Source: an uncultured Bacteroidia bacterium
GTDB lineage: Bacteria > Bacteroidota > Bacteroidia > Bacteroidales > Prolixibacteraceae
NCBI GenBank assembly: GCA_903904515.1
Contig: CAIVCR010000012.1
Span: forward strand, 1-64,000
DNA length: 64,000 nucleotides
Direction of reading: 5' to 3'
A program made the translations under genes and the position numbers. Below are positions 8,768-18,100 of the stretch, piece by piece; position 1 is the first letter of the stretch; every line of letters starts with the position of its first letter. The notes below the pieces were generated by a model. It searched no databases. It had not been told where the DNA came from and saw only the letters and a list, made by a program, of their open reading frames with translations.

Positions 8768-11284
8768 CTAATATTTCAAATCCAATCCGGTATTCGTCTT
8801 TAAAGGTAATCTACTGAAGGAATAACCTTTTTTTGCTAGCGTTTTAATGATCTGATCCAGCGAATTGTATAATTTATCACGTCGGTCCGGATGGGTACCT
8901 AAGTGAATCAAGACAATTGCCCCGTTGAGATGTTCTGAATTATCCTGTTCAAACTGAAGTAAGTGCTCTGTCAAAACTTTGGAAGATCGGTACTTCGGCA
9001 TCTCCGGCGTTGTATAATCTGCATTAGTACCAACACCCGGCGTGAAATTAATTAATTGCATCTTACGATCAGCACTCCACTGACTGATTTTAGTATTATA
9101 CCACTCATAAGGTGCAAGAAAGTAATTCACCTGACCGGAAGTTATGCCAAATTTCAAAAGTTCACTAAGATTAGCCGTAATATCGTTGTTAAATTGATCA
9201 TGTGTAATCAGTAAGGAATCTTGCTTTTCCCACGCTGCATAAAGCAAATGACGGTCAGAATGAGGTCCGACATAATGTCCGCCGGATATCATTCGACCGG
9301 TTATATTTTCAAATCTTGGATCTCTTAAAAAATTACCAGTCAGGAAAAAAGAGCCTTTTACTTTATTCTTTGAAAGAGTTGTCAGAATCTGATCAGCACC
9401 TTCGCCAAATTCATCCGCTGAGAAAATCAGATAGATGGTTTTCTCCGTTTTTCCCAGTCTGATCAACGCCCCGTTATCATCGATAGTATTTGTTTCCATT
9501 TTAGTCTGCTGAAGCCCTTCCTTCTCCTGGGAGGAAAGATAAAAACTCAGACTCGCAGTGCCATCCATTGTAGGCTCATTGGAGGTATAATCACCCATAT
9601 CGTCATGATAAACAGCTATGCCATGCTGAAATGGAGAGAATTCATCATTTTTATACAATTTAACTTCAATATGATTTTCGAAGATCAGTCGATAAACCGG
9701 GCCATCAACGAGTCCTCCATAGGTTGGCTCACCCTTGAGCCAGGTAATGGACGAGTGTGGCCAGTGGGGGAATACCCCAGAGGAAGGCAACCCAACGATC
9801 ATACTTGTCCCCCAGGGATTACAACCAAATAACCAGTCTCGAAGTGCCGCCTCCATCTCAATGTAGGTAGAATCAGAGGTTGCTTCAAAATAGAGCCTGG
9901 CCTGGGTTATCGCTGCAACATTCAAATTATTCGAACACCAGATGTATGGGATCCCGTTAAGAAATGGATCTGCTTTTCCCCGTTCAAAGATCACTTTTAA
10001 ACCACTGTTCATAAATCCTGCAAAGGTTTTGGACGCCGGGTTTCCGCTATTTGTAAGGTTGAAGTGACCCATATTCACAAATGGGTAATACTGATAATGA
10101 CGGGCACTCCCCTTCTCCATCCATGGGGTTATCGGTTCAAGCTGACCCCAATAATTGGACTGTTGCTGGTAATAAACCTCACCGGTCAGCCGGTAAAGTT
10201 CAGAAGCGGCGAGCTCAAGGTCATCAACATAGTTGTCTTCCTCATAAAAATAGGGGGAAACGGTGCAGGCCGTTTGTGTGACTCCAAGATCGGATAATCC
10301 AAATGAATAGGCCTGTCTGGCTTTGTGAGCCAGAAGTTTGCTAAATCCAGGATCCAGTTTCTGATACACTCCTGCACCCAATGCGAAAGCAGCACTAAAC
10401 TTTCCTGCTGCCGAGGAAACACCGGTGGTTCGGTTTTTATATTTTGATAAACCCTGAACTTTACCCGTCACAAAATAAACGGGACGATAGGCTCCATTGC
10501 CATAGGATGCCGTATCTTTATTTGGCAAGCGGAATCCTTTGTGATCACGATCGTCAGCAATCTGATTATACATTTCTGTGCTATCGGGATTCATTTTAAT
10601 CAACCAATCCAAACCCCACCGGACTTCATTCAAAATATCCGGAACCCCATCGGCACCCGGAAGCCCTGAAGCGTTATATTGGTCTGCAAAAATTTCGGGA
10701 TTTTTCAGATAAGCAAAAAGCATCTGGTAAACAGCTATTGCTGAAGTTGTTACATATTGAAGATAATCAGTTGCATCGTGCCATCCCCCTTTCACGTCAA
10801 TAATCTTACCTGTCTTGGTCGGGTGATCAACAATAAACCCGTCGTGCGTATGACATGAGTCCTTGAGATAAGGATTGTAACCACATCGCTGTTGCCGCAT
10901 ATAATTTAAGGTATAATCGGCTGAACCCTTATAAACATCCGTTCCAATCCGGAATTCGGGTGATCGGGTTTTACCTGCTTTAACAAAGTATCGGCCGGGA
11001 ATGGAAACAGAAGTGAAATTTAGCCGTGCGGCATATTTCATCGCCCATTTAGCACCATCGTAAATCACAGGGATATTTGAGAAAATAACCTTCCCGGATT
11101 CGGCGTCAATCAACTGGAAATCTTTTAAATCCTGCTGTTCATCTGAAATAAAAACGGCTACTTTAACCGATTGTGGTAAATACCCGAGCTGATTAATTCT
11201 TATCCAGGATGAGCCCCTTGATGAGAACACTGCGAAAACAAGAAAAAATATAAAAATAATTCGATTCATAATCCTGATTATCAT
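8768..11284 (-). CDS. GH9 glycosidase fused to C-terminal NodB-type polysaccharide deacetylase-like domain
   Basis: 838 aa. The start is uncertain: ATG at 11284, or ATG at 11269, which gives a cleaner signal peptide beginning MNRIIFIFF. Residues about 25-115 form the Ig-like CelD-N domain (WIRINQLGYLP). About 120-580 is a GH9 (alpha/alpha)6 barrel, with GGWHDATDYLQY in place of the DAGD motif and DDLELAASELY carrying the probable acid Glu. About 610-830 is a NodB-like domain: the HSxxH zinc site is present (GPHSDRHL), but the TFDDG motif reads SADE, keeping the metal Asp and losing the usual base Asp. GH9 enzymes normally cut beta-1,4-glucans, so its place in a murein cluster is odd. A beta-1,4-linked amino-sugar chain is a possible target. 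It is the first gene after the palindrome at 11307-11349. Confidence 0.82.
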   Translation of the reverse strand: MIIRIMNRIIFIFFLVFAVFSSRGSSWIRINQLGYLPQSVKVAVFISDEQQDLKDFQLIDAESGKVIFSNIPVIYDGAKWAMKYAARLNFTSVSIPGRYFVKAGKTRSPEFRIGTDVYKGSADYTLNYMRQQRCGYNPYLKDSCHTHDGFIVDHPTKTGKIIDVKGGWHDATDYLQYVTTSAIAVYQMLFAYLKNPEIFADQYNASGLPGADGVPDILNEVRWGLDWLIKMNPDSTEMYNQIADDRDHKGFRLPNKDTASYGNGAYRPVYFVTGKVQGLSKYKNRTTGVSSAAGKFSAAFALGAGVYQKLDPGFSKLLAHKARQAYSFGLSDLGVTQTACTVSPYFYEEDNYVDDLELAASELYRLTGEVYYQQQSNYWGQLEPITPWMEKGSARHYQYYPFVNMGHFNLTNSGNPASKTFAGFMNSGLKVIFERGKADPFLNGIPYIWCSNNLNVAAITQARLYFEATSDSTYIEMEAALRDWLFGCNPWGTSMIVGLPSSGVFPHWPHSSITWLKGEPTYGGLVDGPVYRLIFENHIEVKLYKNDEFSPFQHGIAVYHDDMGDYTSNEPTMDGTASLSFYLSSQEKEGLQQTKMETNTIDDNGALIRLGKTEKTIYLIFSADEFGEGADQILTTLSKNKVKGSFFLTGNFLRDPRFENITGRMISGGHYVGPHSDRHLLYAAWEKQDSLLITHDQFNNDITANLSELLKFGITSGQVNYFLAPYEWYNTKISQWSADRKMQLINFTPGVGTNADYTTPEMPKYRSSKVLTEHLLQFEQDNSEHLNGAIVLIHLGTHPDRRDKLYNSLDQIIKTLAKKGYSFSRLPLKTNTGLDLKY

Positions 11285-11306
11285 TTATTTATATTGATTC
11301 TAATAA

Positions 11307-11349
11307 AAATATTGTATAGACGGGTTTGAAACCCGTCTATACAATATTT
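11307..11349 (-). terminator. 43-nt perfect palindrome, probable intrinsic terminator within the salvage set
   Basis: The two 21-nt arms (11307-11327 and 11329-11349) are exact reverse complements around one central base; the core reads GACGGGTTTGAAACCCGTC. On the minus strand it starts 5 bp after the SpoIID stop codon and is followed by ATTTTTATTA. That fits a terminator or attenuator separating the four-gene amidase operon from GH9-NodB and later genes. The length and perfection are unusual for a terminator, so it could instead be a dispersed extragenic palindrome. Confidence 0.7.
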
Positions 11350-11354
11350 ACATA

Positions 11355-12689
11355 CTAATACATCTTCTCTATCTTAGCTCCTGGGAAATAATGAAATAAA
11401 ATCTCAGCGTATGAATCTCCTTTTTCGCCCATTACAGCAGCTCCTATCTGACACAATCCAACGCCATGGCCCCATCCGGCGCCATGAAGAATAAATTTAA
11501 CATTGCCAGCCTCTTCATGCTTTTCTATTATAAACGCAGAACTATACAAATGTGTTTTAGATAATGTCTTTCTGATCTCCAACTCTTTTCCAATCGTCAT
11601 TGTCCGGAGAGTTCCGACAATTTTTAATTGGATAAGTCGTCCTGAAGGACCCCGTTTAAGGGGTATAAGCTCAACAATTTCGCCAAAATCTATCCCTGAT
11701 CTTAATTTAACCAACTCACCCAGCTCCTCCTGTGAATAAACCACTTTCCATCGGAAGAAATCGTTCGTCTCCTGGTCATAATCATTAAGTACTTGTTTAA
11801 GTACTTTTTTATCCGTTGTATTGCAGTTAGCACCGGGATTTCCCAAAATCCATCTTCCGGCATTCTGTTCTATTGTAAGATCGGGTATGAATTTCTGTGG
11901 ATGTTCACTTTTATCGGCAATACATTGAAGATAAGGATGATTGACAGGCTCCCAGACATTTTCGAATAGTTCGGTTACTCCTCCGCAACATTTCGAAAAA
12001 CGGGCATCACAAATTGTCCCATTAAAAACCAGAACTTCACCGCTGGATTGAAAAACGGCATCTTCAATTAAGGGTGAAGCAGCACGTGTAACTCCCTGAT
12101 ATCTTTGGCAATGGTCGTCGGCACAAACATCAAACAGGAGATGGTCCTCGCGGTCATACCATCTGACTAATTCATCATCTGTATAAAAGGTGGTCTGATA
12201 ATTTTTATTCCCTGTTTGCAGGAATTTATTTTTCTGAACCTGAGCCAGCAGCCAACTGCGGGAAATGACTGCATGTGCTTTTAAAAACTCAGGTGAAGAT
12301 GTTGCGCTCATTTCGCTGGAAATAACGCTCAGCAAATAATCTTCAATACTTAAAATATTAACGGCATGTATCTTGTCTCCATCTGAAACAAAACTAAGCT
12401 CCCCTTTAAACTCCTGATTTTCTTTTCTTTGCCAGTGAAAATCAAGACCAATAGTAACATTTGGAAGGATAAATGTCGCAGTTTGGGGATCAACAGGAAT
12501 AAGTTTAAGACTATCCCCGCATATCCAGCTCTGGGTACCCGCTTCGAAGCGAATAGCTGATTCTGTTTTTATAGCCTTACATAACCCGGTTACAATAACT
12601 GACTGTTCCCCAAAAAAATAATCACCTGTAAGTGTGAAGAGAATCTCTCTCTCCGCCATAATTCCAACTTTAATTAAGGGAATATCCAT
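11355..12689 (-). CDS. SpoIID/LytB-domain protein without signal peptide
   Basis: 444 aa. SpoIID proteins are lytic transglycosylases acting on peptide-free peptidoglycan strands. Typical motifs are visible: SIEDYLLSVISSEMSATSSP (about residues 117-136), the AHAVISRSW helix, a Cys-rich middle (ICDARFSKCCGG) and the C-terminal GAGWGHGVGLCQIGA followed by HYFPGAKIEK. The protein starts directly with the SpoIID fold. There is no signal peptide or membrane anchor, and an in-frame TGA lies three codons before the ATG, so a missed leader is excluded. A cytosolic SpoIID would act on imported glycans, which is unusual. It ends just before the palindrome and follows the DUF4922 gene by 36 bp. Fold assignment is strong; the cytosolic role is inference. 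Confidence 0.85.
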   Translation of the reverse strand: MDIPLIKVGIMAEREILFTLTGDYFFGEQSVIVTGLCKAIKTESAIRFEAGTQSWICGDSLKLIPVDPQTATFILPNVTIGLDFHWQRKENQEFKGELSFVSDGDKIHAVNILSIEDYLLSVISSEMSATSSPEFLKAHAVISRSWLLAQVQKNKFLQTGNKNYQTTFYTDDELVRWYDREDHLLFDVCADDHCQRYQGVTRAASPLIEDAVFQSSGEVLVFNGTICDARFSKCCGGVTELFENVWEPVNHPYLQCIADKSEHPQKFIPDLTIEQNAGRWILGNPGANCNTTDKKVLKQVLNDYDQETNDFFRWKVVYSQEELGELVKLRSGIDFGEIVELIPLKRGPSGRLIQLKIVGTLRTMTIGKELEIRKTLSKTHLYSSAFIIEKHEEAGNVKFILHGAGWGHGVGLCQIGAAVMGEKGDSYAEILFHYFPGAKIEKMY

Positions 12690-12725
12690 TAATATTCAAC
12701 TGTTAAGGAAATATAGCGGTCAAAT

Positions 12726-13658
12726 TTAAAGCTTATTAATAAGTGTCAGCACAGATTGCGTATCAAAACAAACCTGCTCGAATATGTCGATTACATCTTC
12801 TTCGGTAATTTTGAGAAAATCCTCCTCACGAGGAGTGACAAGCAATCCTCCCATATCCACAGAAGCCGGACTTAGTACGATCTGATTTTCTCCTGATTCA
12901 TAAAATTGACGGGGACGGTGCTCGGTTCTGGGGAAAATATGGATCGTCCATGTTTTTCGATCAAAAGCAGCAATTATATTCATCATTGGTTCGGGCTCGT
13001 CGTGACGTGCAATCAATAACTGATGGTAAATCTTATTAAAAACTTCGATCAGATCAGATTTGCTATTCCCCGTAAGGGTAAGTATTCCCCTTTGATATTC
13101 AGGCCAATGAGACACTTTCACTCCATCGATTGTGCGTACTTCACGGCAACATATTTCGCTGGACAAATCATTTTCCACGGGTATAAATCCCTTAATTCCC
13201 GCCTGGAAATGGAGGTGATCAGGAGCAGAAGCTCCACATTTTGGGCCGTTATAATAAATGACAAATTTGCTCAAATGAGATGCAAGGTCAAGCATCGTTT
13301 CAAAGTTCTCAAGGATTCGCTGGTCCTTATGATTTACATTGGCAATTGTTAAATGCTCCGGGAAAATGGGAAAAGGATTCACCAATATTACAAAATCAAT
13401 ACCATAAGGGATCCATCGCTGAAGTTCAGGAAGGTTTTGTTTGCATAAAAAACAAGAACGCTCTTCAATCGACTTCTGGTCTACCTTAGCTACTGAGGAG
13501 ACAATTCGCTCGGGGTTATACTGAACATCAATATTGAAATCACCAAAATCAAAGGTTTTGACTTTTACATTCTTTAAACCTTCATAATTCCGTCCTACCA
13601 GATCCCAATCTCTGATCTGCTCCTGAACTAATGCTCTTGCTTTTTCTGAAAAATCCAT
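12726..13658 (-). CDS. DUF4922 HIT/GalT-like nucleotidyltransferase or phosphorylase
   Basis: 310 aa, cytosolic. The fold is that of the HIT/GalT superfamily: VNPFPIFPEHLTIA, then YYNGPKCGASAPDHLHFQAG, where H148-x-H150-x-Q152 is the HxHxQ catalytic motif with the middle His as likely nucleotidyl acceptor. The wording YNGPxxGASxP is close to Ap4A phosphorylases and GDP-hexose phosphorylases. A CxxC pair (C69, C72) may bind zinc. The family is uncharacterised as far as I know. It sits between the GT2 gene (47 bp upstream) and the SpoIID gene (36 bp downstream) in a murein salvage operon. Possible jobs are making or breaking a nucleotide-activated amino sugar, similar in purpose to MurU, or phosphorolysis of an NDP-sugar. 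The reaction cannot be fixed from sequence. Confidence 0.8.
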   Translation of the reverse strand: MDFSEKARALVQEQIRDWDLVGRNYEGLKNVKVKTFDFGDFNIDVQYNPERIVSSVAKVDQKSIEERSCFLCKQNLPELQRWIPYGIDFVILVNPFPIFPEHLTIANVNHKDQRILENFETMLDLASHLSKFVIYYNGPKCGASAPDHLHFQAGIKGFIPVENDLSSEICCREVRTIDGVKVSHWPEYQRGILTLTGNSKSDLIEVFNKIYHQLLIARHDEPEPMMNIIAAFDRKTWTIHIFPRTEHRPRQFYESGENQIVLSPASVDMGGLLVTPREEDFLKITEEDVIDIFEQVCFDTQSVLTLINKL

Positions 13659-13705
13659 TTTGCGTTTATCTACAATTACAATATATAATAATCTTTAACT
13701 AACTT

Positions 13706-15175
13706 TTAATTCCCAGCACTAACCATTTGCTGACGCGCCCATAATTCAAGGGATCTTATTTTATCCTTGTAAAAATTATGACTGTTCATCACCGATATAT
13801 CGAGTGATGAATCTGAATTTTCGTCCCAGCGACGACAAAGATACAACGGATTATAAATCCTACCAATCTGAAAATGGCGACAAATAGCTAAACCAATCGC
13901 ATAATCTTCACCATAACTCACATTTGGCACCTGGATTTCTCGTATAACGGGAGTGTAAAATGCGCGAGGAGCCCCTAATCCATTAATTCTCAATGCATTA
14001 TTTCTTCCATTTTCCGGTGTCCATTCCTTATGATCAATTATTCCAGGAGGTATTAATTCGAGTTTAAAATTAACCATCTGATAAGATCCGACAACCATGG
14101 CACAATTTTGTTTGTAAAATTCATCTACAATATTCTGTATTACCCCGTTATCGATATATAAATCGTCGCTGTCAAGCTGAATAGCAAATTTTCCGCATTG
14201 AGCGTGGTTGATTGCTTCGTTCCAGCAGCCACCGATCCCAAGGTCTTTTCGTTTGGGGATCAAATGAATAATACGTTTATCAGATTTAACAAATGCTTTG
14301 ATCAGTTCTGTTGTTCCATCTGTCGAATAGTTATCAACAACAATAAGATTAAAGTCAAATTCAGTCTTTTGGCTCAATACAGAGGTAATTGCATCACTGA
14401 TTGTCTTAACCCGGTTGCGGACCGGGATAACAACCGATGCTTCCAAATCGAAATCATCGTCGGAAAACATGATCTCTCTGAATAACGGAGGAAGCCAGGC
14501 ACCAATAACCTTAAGATGTGAAGTGCAGGCTCGCTCCATCTCCCGCTGTTTAAAAATATTCCGAGGATCGACATAATCAAAAAGCTTCTCCCCTGAGGCC
14601 CGGGTATCCAGTTCAAGTTCGGTGTAGAGCAGCTCCGGCAGATGCAGAAGCTTGTAATTTTGCGAAACCTTTAACCTAAGGTCATAGAGTGCAGCCATTT
14701 CAAATTGCTCGTTCATTCTTCCAACCGCAGAAACCAAGGCATCGGTACGAAAAAGCATAAGAGAACCAAAATCAAAATCATCCCGTAAACTTCCATCCTG
14801 ATATTCAATAACAGGATGAGGTTTGACCACACCATTTTTTTGCTCAAAATAATCGGAATAGACGATCCCGGCACCACTACTTTGAGATACCTGCATCATT
14901 CTAAACAAGGAATTCTGGGCAAGATCTAGCGGTAAGGTCTTGGTATAAAACAACGTGAATTGAGTTTTAATTTTTGGCGAAACATCCTGCAGAAAAACAG
15001 TTGACAAAATATTGCTGCCAGCCATTTTGAGGATATCAAAACCATCGACCATAAACTGCACCTCACCGACAAGAATAATCTGTGCAATCACACCAGTTGA
15101 TCTTAATGTTTTAAGAGTTTTCCCAAGCTCCGTTTGATGATCAACAGGCAAAATACAGGTGATTAAATCAAGCAT
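13706..15175 (-). CDS. Two-part GT-A glycosyltransferase (GT2), N-terminal half degenerate
   Basis: 489 aa, no signal peptide or membrane segments. The second half (about 247-480) is a clear GT2 domain: ASVVIPVRNRVKTISDAITS, VVDNYSTDGTTELI, the DxD-like LDSDD that binds metal and nucleotide, and YGEDYAIGL near the end, which could hold the catalytic Asp. The first half (about 1-200) has the same secondary-structure order and resembles GT-A but lacks a clear DxD, so it is probably inactive or regulatory. The enzyme should move a sugar from an NDP donor to an unknown acceptor in the cytosol. It lies 19 bp after the amidase gene and 47 bp before DUF4922, which might supply or consume its donor. 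Specificity is unknown. Confidence 0.8.
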   Translation of the reverse strand: MLDLITCILPVDHQTELGKTLKTLRSTGVIAQIILVGEVQFMVDGFDILKMAGSNILSTVFLQDVSPKIKTQFTLFYTKTLPLDLAQNSLFRMMQVSQSSGAGIVYSDYFEQKNGVVKPHPVIEYQDGSLRDDFDFGSLMLFRTDALVSAVGRMNEQFEMAALYDLRLKVSQNYKLLHLPELLYTELELDTRASGEKLFDYVDPRNIFKQREMERACTSHLKVIGAWLPPLFREIMFSDDDFDLEASVVIPVRNRVKTISDAITSVLSQKTEFDFNLIVVDNYSTDGTTELIKAFVKSDKRIIHLIPKRKDLGIGGCWNEAINHAQCGKFAIQLDSDDLYIDNGVIQNIVDEFYKQNCAMVVGSYQMVNFKLELIPPGIIDHKEWTPENGRNNALRINGLGAPRAFYTPVIREIQVPNVSYGEDYAIGLAICRHFQIGRIYNPLYLCRRWDENSDSSLDISVMNSHNFYKDKIRSLELWARQQMVSAGN

Positions 15176-15194
15176 GACAGATAGTTATATCAGA

Positions 15195-18100
15195 TTATTT
15201 GGATTCAAAAAAATTGATAATTTGTTGCATGAGTGTAACTTGTTGCAAGCTGTCAGATATTGTTTCAAAAGGTAATCCCATTGCCACAACACGGTATTTC
15301 CCTTTAAAAAGAATCCCCGCACTCACATTATTCTCGCTGTACCTGAAAGCACACAAGGCACTCTGACCTGCCGGTTCGATACCATCCGGAGCTTCCACCG
15401 CATAGATTGCAGGATTATAGGTAACATTGAAATTCCACTTACCGGTCAGCCATTTTCGTGCATAATCGGTTGCATAAAAATCACCCCCTTTTGAGGCATG
15501 TCCGGTACGCCAGGTAAAATGGAGCGTATTCCGAACAAATTCAGCAACTAAGGAGTCTTTATTCTCTCCAAAATCTGAGCCTATGTATGCTCCTGACAGA
15601 AAAAGATTGCCTCCTTTTTTCGTAATTTCAGTAACCTTAGCCATCAATTGGGGAGTATAAATTTTAAAATCGGTTGATTTATGATCTGATAAAGCTGGAG
15701 TAGACCGCTCCTCTCCAAAGATGATATCTGTAGCAAAAAAAGGCGAGCTATCAAATCCTGCCTTACAAAACACCTCATCGCTTGCTGAAACGAAAGAATA
15801 GCCAGCTGCCATAATCGCTTTGCCGTGGATATACGGAAAGTCGAAACTATTGCCTGGAATTACCTTCCCTTCCATATTGCCATAACTCGCTCCCCATCCC
15901 GGACTATCGTCATCAAGCCATTTTGAATTGCGGTCAAAATCGTACTGATCTCCAACAAAACTGATATCCTGATGATCAGCAACGCCACGATCTTTCCACC
16001 ATGCCACACCCGACATTCCCGCATTATCAAATATAGAAGGAGCACAAATCCGGTTGAAACCATTAACAACAAGAATATTACCTTTGCTTTTACTTTTAAA
16101 TCCTACAGAGAGGGTTTCACCCGGGAAACTCTCGCCTCCCGAATTAATTGCTGTAACTTTATAACTATAGATCGTATCAAACTGATCAAGTTTTAAAACA
16201 AGAACTGTATCTTCAACAAGGACACCATTATCAAAACCTTCGTCATTAATCCGCTTGTAAACCTTAAATTTATCAGCTTTTGCGGTAACTTCAGTTGGAT
16301 CAGTGACTGCGTGCCAACTTAACCTTACAGAATTTGAGTCAGTTTTTACAATTGCAAAGTGGTCAACAGGAAGAGGTTGAACGATAAATGGCCTGTTTTC
16401 CTGATAAGATTGAAACTTAAGAATTCCTTTATAAATAGCTCGGCTCGCTGCAAACCGGAAGCGCGGATCCAACCCGAATCTCATATCGGCTATATTCTGA
16501 TGCGAGAGTAACTCCAACAGCATTGCAGGGACATTAGGTCTCCAGGCCTCAGAATACGCTTTGTCCCATAATCCACGCCTTGTCCATTGGGGATTAAAAA
16601 GATACCGGATATCATCCACAACCTGTGTTTGAATGATGTCGCTCAAATCCCTGCTTCCCAAACGTGATTTACCATCAGGGAATAAGCCCTTATCTGGTTT
16701 GGTATTGTAGGTACTGTATATGCCGAGAGTTCCGATTATCGAATCGTTGGGGGTTATTCCGGCGTCGGTATGAAAAGCAAGAGCCAGATCTACAGGGATT
16801 TTTAAACCGCGATTTTTCCTTTCCCTTTCCGGACCATTGGGACTACCCATCAGATAGTTTACCCATTCGCCACGAGACTGATAATCATCGTTATAATCAT
16901 TTTTATTATTATTCAGATTGTAGGTAAGGGTGTCCGGAAAACCTGCACTTTGAAGATAATATCTTGATCCTTCGAGGTAACGTGGCTTCCCACTTAACTT
17001 ATAATTAAATGTGGTTTGGAGAGAAGCATCATTAGCAGGCCGTCGCGCAACATTCCCCTTCCCTCCCCCAAATTTAACGGCATCAACAGAAATAGCACCC
17101 TTCTGAGTACCTTCATAACTCACCGTTACCATACCGGCCTGAGAATTTTTCCCCTTTGCAAAGTCAAAGGTCCCAAGATAGATCCAGGTTCCCCCTCCAA
17201 TCTTTTGATTAACTAAAAATTGAGCTTTTCCACCTGTATGATAAACCGAATAAATCACATTGGACAAGGAAGTACTGTCGCTTTGATAGGAAATGGAGAC
17301 CGAATATTGTCCGGCTACATTAAAGGAGGGTATATACTGAATATCCTGATGTTTAGTGTAATCATTAAATTTCAGTGAACTCCCAAGAAGAAACGGATTT
17401 TCGCCGGAAAACAAAGTATCCTTTAAAAGATATCCCGGCTGCGACCTAGCTGAAACAAGTTCGGAGGGGATATGCAGTTCAGATCCGGCGGTTGAACGAT
17501 CATTATCAACGATTACCTCTTCATTTTGCCAATCCCTTTCACGGGGAATAAAAACTGTCGCTCCGCTATTCTCAAGCATCGGGGTCAGATAGGGCAGTAT
17601 AAAACTCATGGGTGACATATCTTCAACGGTTCCAAAAAGGCGGGCACGCTGCCATTTCCAACGATCCTGCTTTAATTCATAATACCAACCGTGACTATCC
17701 CATATAGCTATATTATTATTGAACAGCCCTGAAACCGGTTTATCCTTTCCAACCCGGGTAACAACCGGAATCCTGTCAGAGTGAGAATCAGACAATCGGT
17801 TTTTATCAACGGGAAAATCGATTCGCATTTTATTAGGAACCAATTCATTAACTAAATGATGATCGGAATACAAAGCCAGTTTGTATTTTCTAAACCTGCG
17901 GCCAAGAGATTTACTTACTGTTTTTTCAAGGTTACGAACGTCAATTTCCCTGATCGGAATATAGGATAGGGGTGCCGAAAAATAGATTTGAATCAGTTTT
18001 TTTTCCGTTAGCAGGGTGAGAGAATCAAATCCGATCTTGCCCAGATGCTCCCAGCCTGGCAATACACTCTTTAAATCCTTTAGTCGGTTTTCAGCTTTTA

